Origin: Acidobacteria bacterium 13_1_20CM_3_53_8
GTDB taxonomy: Bacteria > Acidobacteriota > Blastocatellia > Pyrinomonadales > Pyrinomonadaceae
Assembly (NCBI GenBank): GCA_001920415.1
Contig: MNJR01000118.1
Coordinates: 1-63,804, forward strand
Reading direction: 5' to 3'
Length of the DNA: 63,804 nucleotides
Part shown: positions 9,133 to 18,373 of the stretch, piece after piece
How the letters are laid out: every line of letters begins with the position of its first letter
Position numbering within the stretch: position 1 is the stretch's first letter
Notes under the pieces: model-generated
The model's input: the letters and a program-made list of their open reading frames with translations, nothing else
Database searches by the model: none
What the model was told of the DNA's origin: nothing
Position numbers and translations under genes: made by a program

Positions 9133-9257
9133 AGTAAGTGATAAGTGATAAGTGATAAGTGATAAGAAAGAAGAAGAGCGAAAAGCTTTTTACTGAAAAC
9201 TGAAAACTAAAAACTGTAAACTGCTCTTATCACTTATCACTCATCACTTATCACTTG
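9133..9257. repeat. Heptamer inverted repeat H2 (GATAAGT family) with a solo CAGTTTT-type arm
   Basis: The left arm (about 9133-9166, GATAAGT units) pairs with the right arm (about 9225-9255). A single array of complementary CAGTTTT-type units (9192-9222) sits in the loop without its own partner arm. The right arm overlaps the last codons of the kinase gene. Confidence 0.75.
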
Positions 9258-10806
9258 CAGTTGGCAATGTAATCGTAAATGTCGTCCCGCTGCCTTGCTT
9301 GGATTTTACAGTAATTGTGCCGTCGTGGTCGTCAATTACTTTTTTGACGATTGCTAGGCCCAAACCTGTGCCGGTCTCTTTTGTAGAAAAGTACGGCTCG
9401 AAAACCTGTGAAATATTTTCTGGGGCGATGCCGCGTCCAGTGTCTGTTATCTCTATCTGCGCGCGTCGGCCTTCGTCTTTCGATGATAGAGTAACTGTCA
9501 GGCTTCCGCCTCCGCCGTCAATCGCCTGCATACCGTTGATGATTAAATTTGTGAAGGCGGAGCGCAGAGCTTCTTCATCGCCCATGACTTCGGGCACGTC
9601 CTCATCCGCTTCGACCTCTAACTTTATGTTGTTCTCTTCGGCCTGAACTTCGACCATACGCAGAGCGTCTTCTGCGGCTGCGCGCAAGTTTAGCGGCGCG
9701 AGTTCGAGCCTTGCAGGTCTGGTGTAGTTCAAGAATTCAGAGATGTGACGGTTGATGCGCGCGACCTCTGCTTTCAATTGAACGGCCAAGCGCTCGAACG
9801 TCTCGCGCTTCTTTCTATCTTCGGGCGCGAGCGAAGTGCGCAGGTGGTCTAAGGTTAGATTGATGTAGTTGAGCGGGTTGCGAATCTCGTGGGCTATGGC
9901 CGAAGCGAGTCGGCCAACGACAGCCGATTGCTCTGCCTGATGAAGTTTTATCTCAAGCTCGCGCGTGCGTCCAAGGTTAGCGATCATTTCGTTGAAGACT
10001 CGCGCCAGTTCGCCCATCTCGTCGCTGCGCGTGGCGGCGGGAACGCGGAAATCGAAATCGCCGCGCGCAACCCGACGCGCAGCCTCAGACAAACCTTCAA
10101 TCGGTCTTGTGAAACGCCAGACCAGGATTGTTGCGAAGAGAATTGCTACAACAAGGACGGCGAACGTAGGGAGCAAAGGTCGCAGCGGGCTACGAAGTCT
10201 GGTCTGGGCGTGCCCCAGAACCACTATGACGTACCACCGACCGCTATCCGTATCAATCGGGAAAGGGAACGCGCGCGGCCCTACGGCCTGCGACTCGGTT
10301 GGCGGGCTTAGAGCCTGCGGTGGCAGTTGCACGTTGTCGTCTAGCAGCAGGTTCGCATTTACTAACGGCGGAAGCGTTGTCACGTCGCGCAGATAAAAGT
10401 AACGGTATGTACCGTCATCATTCTTTACAGGGAAGTAGCGTGGGTCTAAGCTATCGTTGACTCGTTGCTTGTCATCAATGACCAGAATGTCCGTGATGCG
10501 TCCGGCCTGTGGGGCTAACAGCGGCTCATGTGCGCTCTCGCGCAGTTCCACAAGGCGCGGTATGCTTGAGACGCTTTTGACGCCGAGCGCCACACCAGCC
10601 GCGAGCGCTTGCTCCTGTTCGGCTATGACGCGCGCATTATTTCGCGCGGCGAGCAGGTTCAAGTAATATTGAACGCCCAGCGTCAATACCAGCAGCGCGG
10701 CCAGCACCAGAAGCAGGCGAGCGCGAAAACTGGAAAACAGATCGAACACTTTCGTCACCCAAAGGGTTTCAGGTATCGGGTGCCGGGTGTCAGACTGGGC
10801 CAGCAT
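9244..10806 (-). CDS. Membrane sensor histidine kinase (NtrB-like partner)
   Basis: The domain order is a first membrane helix (about 30-50), an extracytoplasmic sensor region (50-205), a second helix (212-232), HAMP (233-285), HisKA with SAIAHEIRNPLN (phospho-acceptor His306), and HATPase_c with N-box NLIINGMQAI, DTGRGI and GTGLGLAI. It pairs with the NtrC-type regulator just downstream. The first 16-19 residues from the ATG at 10806 are encoded by a heptamer inverted repeat (CCCGGCA-type units). A GTG at 10758 or 10749 is therefore a plausible true start, and neither has a strong ribosome-binding site. Confidence 0.92.
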   Translation of the reverse strand: MLAQSDTRHPIPETLWVTKVFDLFSSFRARLLLVLAALLVLTLGVQYYLNLLAARNNARVIAEQEQALAAGVALGVKSVSSIPRLVELRESAHEPLLAPQAGRITDILVIDDKQRVNDSLDPRYFPVKNDDGTYRYFYLRDVTTLPPLVNANLLLDDNVQLPPQALSPPTESQAVGPRAFPFPIDTDSGRWYVIVVLGHAQTRLRSPLRPLLPTFAVLVVAILFATILVWRFTRPIEGLSEAARRVARGDFDFRVPAATRSDEMGELARVFNEMIANLGRTRELEIKLHQAEQSAVVGRLASAIAHEIRNPLNYINLTLDHLRTSLAPEDRKKRETFERLAVQLKAEVARINRHISEFLNYTRPARLELAPLNLRAAAEDALRMVEVQAEENNIKLEVEADEDVPEVMGDEEALRSAFTNLIINGMQAIDGGGGSLTVTLSSKDEGRRAQIEITDTGRGIAPENISQVFEPYFSTKETGTGLGLAIVKKVIDDHDGTITVKSKQGSGTTFTITLPTASDK

Positions 10807-10840
10807 TTAATCCGGCACCTGAAACCCGAACCCCGACGCC
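10766..10840. repeat. Heptamer inverted repeat H3 (CCCGGCA/CCTGAAA family)
   Basis: The left arm (CAGGTAT CGGGTGC CGGGTGT) and right arm (CCGGCAC CTGAAAC CCGAACC) share a 7-bp period and are roughly complementary. The repeat overlaps the annotated 5' end of the kinase gene. Confidence 0.6.
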
Positions 10841-11172
10841 AATTTTTAGTTGCCGCTCAAACTACTGAGATGTTATAGTTGCGACGGTCTCGATTGCAAC
10901 ACTCCCCAGAGGCCGCACTTTTGGGAACTCTCCCTCCTCATTGTGACAAACGAAGGTTGAAGTTGAAGGCTCATGAGCAGCCGTTGGAGAAAAGTTTTGC
11001 AGACTCTAAGGACTTCTAACTCTATCTGTACACAAACGTCACGCGCACAAAAATGGCGCGGACAAGTTCCCTTGTGCCGTCTCGCGCAATGTTGGCTCAT
11101 CCGGGCCGCTATCATAACAAAGAGAAACGAAAACCCCTTCTGAAGTTTACGAAGAGAGGAAATTTAGAGCTG
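10807..11172. other. Divergent intergenic region
   Basis: Beyond the right arm of repeat H3 I see no convincing gene, RNA or hairpin in these 366 bp. The region should hold promoters for the kinase (leftward) and the transpeptidase-domain protein (rightward). An ATG at 11053 is in frame with the latter but would place 40 non-secretory residues before its signal peptide. Confidence 0.4.
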
Positions 11173-12876
11173 ATGACCCCTGCTAGCCGTTCCCTGAAAT
11201 TTGTTCGCACATTCCTCAACCTATCTTTAATTCTGCTTGCTCTGTCCATGAGCGGCGCTGTCTGGGCCAAAGGAAGGCCGAAAGCTTCGGCACGTCCTTC
11301 GGCGCGAGCAGCGCGAGGAGGCCGCTCGTCTGCCAGAGAGTCGCGCGGCAGGAATGCGCGTGAAGAGCGAACGGCGCGTGGCCGCGACAACAGGCGATTG
11401 AGCGCGCGTGAGCAGCGCGCAGCCCGCAGGGAAGAGCGTAATTCCAGAAGGGAGACGGCCAGAGAGCGCAGAAACGACGCGCGCCGCGACACGCGCCATA
11501 TGTCCAGACGCGAACGCCTTCTGGAATCTCGCCGTCAGGCAGCAGAGCGCCGACGCGAAATTGAAGAAGCACGCCGCCGCGCAGAACTTGCACGCCTTGC
11601 GGCCATTGCTCGCCAGCGCGCGGCGGATCAGGCGCTGCGCGATGAAGCTCACGCCAATATTGCAAACGACAGCACAGTTGGCGAAGACATGGACGTGCGC
11701 CGTGCGGCTGTTGAGGCTCTGGGCGATCACGCGGGCACAGTCGTAGTGATGAACCCAAGCAGTGGAAGAGTTTATACGGTCGTCAATCAGGAGTGGGCCA
11801 TACGCAAAGGCTTCAAGCCGTGCTCGACTATAAAGCTGATTACGGGCGTTGCAGGCTTGTGCGACCGCGTGATTGATCCACAGCAGACCATAAACGTTTC
11901 GGACGGAAACGCTAATATTGATTTAACGGATTCTCTGGCCTATTCCAACAACGGCTATTTCCAGTCCGTAGGCGGTCGCGTAGGATTCGAGCACATGATG
12001 CAGACTGCGCGCGAGCTTGGGCTTGGCGAGAGAACCGGCATCAACTATGCGAACGAGTATCAGGGAAGACTTCCCGTTTTCAAGACAGGATACGCGGTCA
12101 ACCACATGTGCTCGCACGGCGACGACATAGAAGTTACGCCGATTCAGTTGGCCTCGCTAGTTTCGGCCATAGCAAACGGCGGAGACCTGCTTGTTCCGCA
12201 TCTGCCGCGCACGCCCGAAGAAGATATTCAGTTTCATAAACAGACGCGGCGCAAGGTAAAAGTTTCGGAAGACATACTGCGCCGCATGGTGCCGGGCATG
12301 ATAGGCGCTGTGAACTACGGCACTGCGCGACTCGCTTACGACCCGCGCCAGACCATAGCCGGAAAGACAGGCACGTGCATAGGGCAGGGTAGCTGGCTCG
12401 GCCTCTTCACTTCATTCGCGCCCGTTAGTAATCCGCAACTCGCTGTGGTGGTAATCACGCGCGGGAGCGGCGAGCGCGGTCGAGTCGCCGCTGGAATCGC
12501 AGGAAAAATCTATCGCGCTTTGAGCGGAAGATTCGGCACGCCCGCGAACATGCCTATTGCTAACGCGCCCGTGCCCGTGCCTCATCCTAGGATTAGCGGA
12601 AGGGCTGCGGCTGCTATAAGCGACGAGGAGCAGGGCGACGAAGAAGATACGAACGGCGATGCTGCCACGACTTCAACCACAACGACCACAGGCGCGACGA
12701 CAGGCGCGACGACAGGCGCACAAGCTACTCCGCGCAATCAGGGGGGCACGGTTCAGAGAGTGTTGATGCCTGTGCAGTCCAGACCTAATCAGACGCCCGC
12801 AAGCCCGCAGCGCTCGACGGTCATACCTGCTCCGACCACGCAGCCAGAGAGCCGCCCGCGCAGGGTTCAGCCGTAA
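11173..12876 (+). CDS. Secreted penicillin-binding-type transpeptidase with Arg/Ala-rich N-terminus
   Basis: From the ATG at 11173 the protein has 567 residues. A signal peptide (to about 32) is followed by an extreme Arg/Ala-rich, probably helical stretch (34-150). The penicillin-binding transpeptidase domain then shows STIK (218-221, nucleophile Ser218), SNN (258-260) and KTGT (398-401). A Thr/Ala/Gly and Pro/Gln-rich tail ends the protein. It lacks the pedestal domain of full class B PBPs, and the catalytic triad motifs are complete, so D,D-transpeptidase or carboxypeptidase activity is likely. I chose the start because the signal peptide begins there and AGAGG lies upstream. Confidence 0.85.
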   Translation: MTPASRSLKFVRTFLNLSLILLALSMSGAVWAKGRPKASARPSARAARGGRSSARESRGRNAREERTARGRDNRRLSAREQRAARREERNSRRETARERRNDARRDTRHMSRRERLLESRRQAAERRREIEEARRRAELARLAAIARQRAADQALRDEAHANIANDSTVGEDMDVRRAAVEALGDHAGTVVVMNPSSGRVYTVVNQEWAIRKGFKPCSTIKLITGVAGLCDRVIDPQQTINVSDGNANIDLTDSLAYSNNGYFQSVGGRVGFEHMMQTARELGLGERTGINYANEYQGRLPVFKTGYAVNHMCSHGDDIEVTPIQLASLVSAIANGGDLLVPHLPRTPEEDIQFHKQTRRKVKVSEDILRRMVPGMIGAVNYGTARLAYDPRQTIAGKTGTCIGQGSWLGLFTSFAPVSNPQLAVVVITRGSGERGRVAAGIAGKIYRALSGRFGTPANMPIANAPVPVPHPRISGRAAAAISDEEQGDEEDTNGDAATTSTTTTTGATTGATTGAQATPRNQGGTVQRVLMPVQSRPNQTPASPQRSTVIPAPTTQPESRPRRVQP

Positions 12877-12879
12877 ACA

Positions 12880-12966
12880 AGTCAAAAGTAAAAAGGTAAA
12901 AGGCAAAAGTTAGGAAGGGAATGAACCTTCTTCACTTTTGCCTTTTTACTTTTACCTTTTGACTTT
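12880..12966. repeat. Heptamer inverted repeat H4 (AAAAGGY family)
   Basis: The arms at 12881-12910 and 12936-12965 consist of AAAAGGT/AAAAGGC/AAAAGTA units and their complement, starting four bases after the transpeptidase stop. It could act as a transcript 3' end in addition to being a repeat. Confidence 0.8.
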
Positions 12967-13233
12967 ACTTGACATGAGAGTGGATATTGCAGGATTATTG
13001 CGCCTCGCGTCACCCGGTTTATCTCTGAACTCCCCGCGCCGCAAAGGAAAACGCTTCTTCTGGAAGCAACAGGCGCCGAGCATCCTCTGCGACGCCGCTG
13101 TTGACGGCAACTTGCATGCGCGATTTAGCATCTGAGTGACCGCGACGCTTTTTAATTAAGCCCGCTTGCAGGACAACCCCCGAAGAGAATTTTTGAGGAT
13201 TAGAACCGATACCGCCTGGAGGGAATGTTACCA

Positions 13234-14496
13234 ATGAAAACGTTGATTCGATCATTAATCTTCGCTGCGCTCGTCGCCACCTTCACGCTGCCAACGCTTG
13301 CGGCTATAAGGCTCATGGCCGACGGCGGCACAGCTACGCAGGAACAGCAGGATCAGGCGAAGGCTGACCTATACAAGAAGTTCACAGATAACAGAAACAC
13401 AAATCCGCAGGTCGCATACGACGCAGGCAAGGAATACCTTACCAAGTACGGTAGTGATAACGATCAGTATGTGGCTTATATCAAGAAGTGGGTAGCCAAG
13501 TACGAGGCGGTTATGCGCATGCAGACGCTTGCGCAGAACATACAGCAGAGCAAGTTCGCGGATGCATTCACGCTCGCAAAGCAGATTCTAGCAGACGACC
13601 CGAATAATCTGACGGCGTTGTGGAGTTCCGCGATAGCCGGACTGAACCTTGTAACGACTGGGCAGGGCACAGACGCCATCAATACAGAAGGCGCGGCCAA
13701 TGCGCGCCACGCAATTGACCTGATTAATCAGGGCGGGACTTTCGTGGCGAACACTCCGCTCAGCGCTGATGATAGAGACAAAACTCTGGGCTTGCTCAAC
13801 TACGCGCTAGGCATCTTCAATTACAAGAACGCGCCCGCAGATGCCATCAAATACTTCATAGAAGTGACCAAGCACAACATTCCGCAGAAGACCGAGCCGC
13901 AGACCTTCTTCTTGCTGGCTAGCGCCTACGAGAACGCTTACTACAAGCGCATGGCTCAGGAGTATCAAACAAAATTCCCTACGGTCGGAGCCGAGCAGAC
14001 GCCCGAAGGCCAGCTTGCGAAAGCTAATCTGAATGAGGTGATTAATCGCGTCATTGATGCCTACGCGCGCGCCATCAATCTGGCCGGCAACAATCCTAAG
14101 TACGCGCAGCAGAAGCCAGCATGGCTTCAGACTTTGACGGGTTATTACAAGTATGCACACAACGATTCGGACGCCGGTCTCAACGATATGATCTCCAGCA
14201 TTCAGTCGAAGCCGCTGCCGCCAGCCTACACGCCGCTGACCAGCTTGCCTGTGAACGCGACGACGCCCGCAACACCTGCGACAGGCGGCACTACGCCCGC
14301 GACCGGGGGCACTACGCCTTCGACCACTCCGAGCGGAACGACTCCGGCGCAGCCCGCTAACCGGACGAACACCAACACCAATACCAACACGACGCCGCCG
14401 AACACGAACACTAACTCGAACACTAGCAGGCCACCGTCAACAACCAGCAGCAACTCGTCAAGAACGACGACCAACAGCCGTCGTCCCAGGCGATAA
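13234..14496 (+). CDS. Secreted TPR-like repeat protein with Thr/Asn-rich tail
   Basis: The 420-residue product has a signal peptide (MKTLIRSLIFAALVATFTLP, cleavage near LAA). A helical repeat region to about 320 contains several TPR-like pairs (FADAFTLAKQILADDPNNLTALW, YALGIFNYKNAPADAIKYF). A low-complexity tail of TPATGG and NTNTNT follows. GGAGGG at 13218-13223 lies 10 bp before the ATG at 13234 but only 1 bp before the ATG at 13225, so the former is the start. It is probably an envelope scaffold or protein-interaction factor; no specific family is recognised. Confidence 0.8.
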   Translation: MKTLIRSLIFAALVATFTLPTLAAIRLMADGGTATQEQQDQAKADLYKKFTDNRNTNPQVAYDAGKEYLTKYGSDNDQYVAYIKKWVAKYEAVMRMQTLAQNIQQSKFADAFTLAKQILADDPNNLTALWSSAIAGLNLVTTGQGTDAINTEGAANARHAIDLINQGGTFVANTPLSADDRDKTLGLLNYALGIFNYKNAPADAIKYFIEVTKHNIPQKTEPQTFFLLASAYENAYYKRMAQEYQTKFPTVGAEQTPEGQLAKANLNEVINRVIDAYARAINLAGNNPKYAQQKPAWLQTLTGYYKYAHNDSDAGLNDMISSIQSKPLPPAYTPLTSLPVNATTPATPATGGTTPATGGTTPSTTPSGTTPAQPANRTNTNTNTNTTPPNTNTNSNTSRPPSTTSSNSSRTTTNSRRPRR

Positions 14497-14519
14497 TCGG
14501 TTTTCACTTCGGGGGGCGC

Positions 14520-14560
14520 GGCGGGCGCGAAGTTTTTCAGCTTCGCGCCCGCCGTTTTTT
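14520..14560 (+). terminator. Rho-independent terminator
   Basis: A 12-13 bp GC-rich stem (GCGGGCGCGAAG / CTTCGCGCCCGC) with an 8-nt loop is followed by GTTTTTTG, just after the TPR protein gene. Confidence 0.85.
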
Positions 14561-14579
14561 GTTACAATCTGCGGCCAGA

Positions 14580-15335
14580 GTGAATAAAGAAGAGTCAAAC
14601 GGAATAGATTTCGATGGGCTGGAAGCGAGTCTGGCGTACCGCTTCAATGACCGAGCGTTGCTCGAACGTGCGCTCACGCATCGCTCTTGGGCGCATGAGC
14701 AGGTTGCGCCCGGCGCGGAATCGGACGCGCGCCGCCTGCACAACGAGGCTTTCGAGTTCGTAGGCGATAGCGTTCTGGGGCTGATAATCGCAGACTATCT
14801 TTTTCGCTCCTATCCGCATGTTACCGAAGGCGAGCTTTCTAGAATGAAGCACAGGCTGGTGAGCGCTCCTACGCTAGCAAGAGCCGCGCGCCGTTTGCAG
14901 TTGGGCGAATTCCTGCGCGTAGGACGCGGCGAGGAGAAGAGCGGCGGGCGCTCGAAACGCGCCATCCTAGCAGATGCTATGGAGGCAGTGATAGCGGCTA
15001 TCTTTCTGGACGGCGGGCTGTATGCGGCTGAAGCTTTCGTGCGACTAGCGCTCGGTGAAGAGCTTGAGGGCACAGACCCGGAGGCCGCAGCCGCAGCCGA
15101 TTACAAGACCATGCTTCAGGAGACGCTTCAAGCCGCGCGCCGCTCCGGGCCGCACTACAACGTGGTCGAGACGGATGGCCCACCGCACCACCGCACGTTC
15201 CATGTCGAAGTCAGTTGGGATGGCGGCCATGTTCGCGCCGAAGGGCACACAATCAAAGCAGCCGAGACGGCAGCCGCACGCCTCGCGCTCGAAGCGATGA
15301 AATCGGAAGAGGAAGTTGAGGAAACTGCTGATTGA
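14580..15335 (+). CDS. rnc: Ribonuclease III
   Basis: The protein has a double-strand RNA endonuclease domain (about 15-145) with the signature region NEAFEFVGDSVLG and the second acidic cluster ILADAMEAVIAAIFLDGG, and a C-terminal dsRNA-binding domain (165-245). It processes rRNA precursors and structured RNAs. The signature departs slightly from the common ERLEFLGD form, but the catalytic acidic residues are kept. GTG 14580 is the likely start; TTG 14559 is in frame but sits in the U-tract of the preceding terminator. TACAAT at 14563-14568 could be a -10, giving a very short leader. lepB follows 197 bp downstream. Confidence 0.93.
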   Translation: MNKEESNGIDFDGLEASLAYRFNDRALLERALTHRSWAHEQVAPGAESDARRLHNEAFEFVGDSVLGLIIADYLFRSYPHVTEGELSRMKHRLVSAPTLARAARRLQLGEFLRVGRGEEKSGGRSKRAILADAMEAVIAAIFLDGGLYAAEAFVRLALGEELEGTDPEAAAAADYKTMLQETLQAARRSGPHYNVVETDGPPHHRTFHVEVSWDGGHVRAEGHTIKAAETAAARLALEAMKSEEEVEETAD

Positions 15336-15349
15336 AGAGCAAGGATAAA

Positions 15350-15476
15350 AACGACGCGGGAAAAAGAGACGCGGAGACGCGGGGACACGGAGACGCGGCG
15401 AAAAAGATAAAAGTCGTTTGTTTTTATCGCCGCGTCCCCGCGTCTCCCCCTCGCCGCGTCTCTTTTCCCGCGTCCT
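15350..15476. repeat. Octamer inverted repeat H5 (GACGCGGA family)
   Basis: The left arm has GAGACGCG/GGGACACG units with an 8-bp period (15358-15405) and the right arm is complementary (15428-15475). The same family recurs at 53897-54012. It lies between rnc and lepB. Confidence 0.8.
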
Positions 15477-15532
15477 TCCTCTTTGAAACCGCGCTTGACC
15501 CTCGTGCGTACCTCCTCTAGGATATTTTCTAT

Positions 15533-16429
15533 ATGAGTGATGAGACGAACACAGGTGTTGTTGAGCGAACAGGTGAAGAGACGGCACCACGCTCGGATTT
15601 CAAAGCTAAGAAGATGAACCCCAACGGCGATGAAGGGCGTGAGGCGGAGGCGAAGCCTATGGGGCCGCCAAAGACCGTTTGGCGAGAGTATTTTGAATCG
15701 CTCGTGGTGACGGTCATAATGGCGCTCTTCGGCATGACTTTCATTGTTCAAGCAGTGAAAGTTCCGACCGGCTCCATGCAGAACACAATCACTATAGGCG
15801 ACCACTTGCTCGTCAACAAATTCATCTTCGCGCCGGGCGCGTCGCTCCCTTTCCTTCCGCAGCGCCCCATAGAGCGCGGCGACATAATAGTCTTCAAGTA
15901 TCCGGGCAATCAGAACAACCCCGCAGACCCACGCGACCGCGACCCGAACAACCTGCCGTACAAGACTAATTACGTTAAGCGCGTGGTAGGTCTGCCGGGC
16001 GATCACATTGAGTTGCGCGAAAGAACTGTCTTAGTGAACGGCCAGCCGCTGCCTGAGCACCAGATAGCCGCTCACGATTATTCCGAGGGCGAAGACCCAG
16101 AAGACCCGCGCAACAAGATGCCGCTCCGGGTAGAGAACAATCCGCCGCGCACGCCCGGCCAATCCTACGACGTTTACTACAGCACCAACCGCAGCCTGGA
16201 CACGAATCGAAACTTCGTCGTGCCCGAAGGCAATTACATGGTGATGGGCGACAATCGCAACAACAGCGCAGACAGCCGCGTCTGGGGCTTCGTCCCGCGC
16301 GACCTGATAATTGGCCGCGCCATGTTCGTCTACTGGTCTTATGACGAAAGCCTGCCTTCTAGCGGCAACCCCATTATTGATTTCTTCCACAACACCCGCT
16401 GGCGTCGTACAGGCACGATGGTCAAATAA
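15533..16429 (+). CDS. lepB: Signal peptidase I
   Basis: The 298-residue protein has a cytoplasmic N-terminus of about 50 residues, one membrane helix (55-78), and the S26 catalytic motifs PTGSM (Ser nucleophile), YVKRVVGLPGD (general-base Lys) and MGDNRNNSADSR. It cleaves Sec and Tat signal peptides on the outer face of the inner membrane, which fits the many exported proteins nearby. The insert between the Lys and GDN boxes is longer than in minimal enzymes but normal for this group. It probably follows rnc in one transcript, interrupted by an octamer hairpin. Confidence 0.95.
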   Translation: MSDETNTGVVERTGEETAPRSDFKAKKMNPNGDEGREAEAKPMGPPKTVWREYFESLVVTVIMALFGMTFIVQAVKVPTGSMQNTITIGDHLLVNKFIFAPGASLPFLPQRPIERGDIIVFKYPGNQNNPADPRDRDPNNLPYKTNYVKRVVGLPGDHIELRERTVLVNGQPLPEHQIAAHDYSEGEDPEDPRNKMPLRVENNPPRTPGQSYDVYYSTNRSLDTNRNFVVPEGNYMVMGDNRNNSADSRVWGFVPRDLIIGRAMFVYWSYDESLPSSGNPIIDFFHNTRWRRTGTMVK

Positions 16430-16430
16430 G

Positions 16431-16522
16431 AAGAAGGCAAAAGGTAAAAGTAAAAAGGCAAAAGTGAAGAAGGTTGAACTCCTTCCGCACTTTTGCCTTT
16501 TACCTTTTTACTTTTGACTTTA
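16431..16522. repeat. Heptamer inverted repeat H6 (AAAAGGY family)
   Basis: The arms at 16434-16466 and 16490-16520 have a 7-bp period and are complementary. The repeat begins directly after the lepB stop codon. Confidence 0.8.
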
Positions 16523-16643
16523 TATCAACTTTCCTGCGCGCGAAACGCCGCCTCGTGTTAAGATTCGCCTTCCAAGTTCTCAAAAATTTTCGCGCATCTT
16601 TAAGCTTTAGCGCTCTTTCACTAGAAAGGTCTGCGCTTTTGGG

Positions 16644-18197
16644 ATGAGTTTCTGGCAGAGTGTACAGGCGGCTTCTTGGCCGGTGGGTTATTATCACTGG
16701 CTCGCGCTCTCGTTCGTCGTGGCGGCGTTTGCGCTCGCTGCGCTCGTGCCGCAGGAGCGCGTGCGTATACGCCGCTCCGTTCTGCTCTTTGCGCTCTCAT
16801 TCGTAGGGCTACTCATAGCAGGCGCGCTCTATTTGCCCGGATTCGATTATGCACATCAGAATGCGGGCTATCGTTGGGTTGATTGGGTTGCTCTCTTTAT
16901 AGAAGCAGTAGCAATCACAACGGTCGCAAGCGTGCTGCTATTTGACGTGATGCTCGGCGCGATTCATCTGACGCCGCCGCGAATCTTGCGCGACCTGCTC
17001 ATAGCCTTAGCCTACATCATCATAGCCATTTCGCTGCTATCGCGCAGCGGCGTTGACCTGACAGGCATCGTCGCTACCTCAGCCGTCATTACCGCCGTCA
17101 TAGGTTTCTCTCTTCAAGACACGCTCGGCAATATCATGGGCGGCATGGCGCTTCAAATGGAGCGCACGATTGGCGTTGGCGATTGGGTGCGAATAGGAGA
17201 TATGGAGGGACAGGTCAAAGAGATTCGCTGGCGGCAGACTTCAATAGAGACGCGCGACTGGGACACTGTGGTCATACCGAACAGCGTGTTGATGAAAGGG
17301 CAGGTCACTCTGCTTGGTCGTCGTGAAGGGATGCCGCGACAGCATCGCATGTGGGTCTATTTCAACGTGGACTTTCGCTACTCGCCCACGACCGTGATTG
17401 ACCTTGTTGAGACGGCTCTGCGCGCAGAACCTATCCCGGACGTAGCCAATGAGCCTGCGCCGCAGTGTATCACTGTTGACTTTAAAGATAGCTACACGAC
17501 ATATGCTGCGCGCTACTGGCTGACAGAACTCGCGCTCACAGACCCTACGAACTCAATCGTGCGCACGCGCATCTACGCCGCTTTACGTCGTGCAGGAATT
17601 CAACTCTCAATACCCGCGCGCACGCTCTTCATCACTGAGGAGGACGAAACACGCAGGGCGCGCAAAGCTGGCGAAGAGATAAGTCGGCGCGTTGAAGCTT
17701 TGCGCCACGTAGAGCTTTTCCACACGTTGATGGAAGATGAACTGCGCGAGCTTGCTCCACACCTGAGCGTCGCGCCGTTCGTGCGCGGCGAGGCCATGAC
17801 AAGACAGGGAGCGCAGGCGCACTGGCTTTACATCATGACGAAAGGCGAGGCCGAAGTGCGCATAGCGGTTGACGGCAGCCAGATGAGCAAGAAAGTGGCG
17901 GAGCTTAACAAGGGCGATTTTTTTGGCGAGATGGGATTGATGACGGGCGAGCCGCGCACGGCTACAGTCGTAGCGCGCACAGATGTTGAGTGTTATCGTC
18001 TGGATAAAGAAGCTTTCAACGACATACTGCGTCGCCGCCCCGAAATCGCAGAGGACATCTCGCACGTGCTGGCGCGCCGCCGCGTGGAGCTTGATGCCGT
18101 GCGCGAGAATTTGAACGAAGAGGCCAAGCGCCGTCGTATGCGCCGCGCGCAGGGCGATTTCCTGCAACGCATACGCAGCTTCTTCACGCTATCGTGA
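16644..18197 (+). CDS. MscS-type mechanosensitive channel fused to a cyclic-nucleotide-binding domain
   Basis: The 517-residue protein begins with about four membrane helices (18-160). The MscS pore/beta region follows (VITAVIGFSLQDTLGNIMGG, then GVGDWVRIGDMEGQVKEIRWRQ), and then the cytoplasmic domain to about 330. A cNMP-binding domain comes next (about 355-470: GEAMTRQGAQAHWLYIMTKG, GDFFGEMGLMTGEPRTATV). The C-terminus is basic. MscS channels release solutes under tension, and the fused domain suggests gating by a nucleotide or another small ligand. GEMGLMTGEPRTA matches the phosphate-binding cassette consensus, so ligand binding is plausible. Confidence 0.92.
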   Translation: MSFWQSVQAASWPVGYYHWLALSFVVAAFALAALVPQERVRIRRSVLLFALSFVGLLIAGALYLPGFDYAHQNAGYRWVDWVALFIEAVAITTVASVLLFDVMLGAIHLTPPRILRDLLIALAYIIIAISLLSRSGVDLTGIVATSAVITAVIGFSLQDTLGNIMGGMALQMERTIGVGDWVRIGDMEGQVKEIRWRQTSIETRDWDTVVIPNSVLMKGQVTLLGRREGMPRQHRMWVYFNVDFRYSPTTVIDLVETALRAEPIPDVANEPAPQCITVDFKDSYTTYAARYWLTELALTDPTNSIVRTRIYAALRRAGIQLSIPARTLFITEEDETRRARKAGEEISRRVEALRHVELFHTLMEDELRELAPHLSVAPFVRGEAMTRQGAQAHWLYIMTKGEAEVRIAVDGSQMSKKVAELNKGDFFGEMGLMTGEPRTATVVARTDVECYRLDKEAFNDILRRRPEIAEDISHVLARRRVELDAVRENLNEEAKRRRMRRAQGDFLQRIRSFFTLS

Positions 18198-18198
18198 A

Positions 18199-18363
18199 AG
18201 AAGTAGACAGTAGATAGTAGGTAGTAGTTAGTTGTTAGTAGATAGTGGTTAGTAGTTAGCATGATGCGGTTGAGAGGCTTGCTGTCTTGAGTTTACCTCT
18301 CAACACAGAATGCTCTATAAATCTACTACCTACTAACAACTAACTACTACCTACTATCTACTA
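18199..18363. repeat. Heptamer inverted repeat H7 (AGTAGTT/AGTAGAT family)
   Basis: About eight 7-bp units (18203-18258: AGTAGAC, AGTAGAT, AGTAGGT, AGTAGTT and others) face a complementary array (18323-18362) across a loop of about 65 bp. The right arm ends 10 bp before the next start codon. Confidence 0.8.
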
Positions 18364-18373
18364 AGGGGAAGTT

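Noticed and set aside
11216-11758. Long antisense ORFs over the transpeptidase gene
   Set aside because: They arise from the GC-rich Arg/Ala region of the real plus-strand gene, and the transpeptidase motifs are on the plus strand.
15155-16006. Minus-strand ORF of 283 residues across rnc and lepB
   Set aside because: It is antisense to two well-supported genes, and its composition follows their third-codon bias and the octamer repeat.
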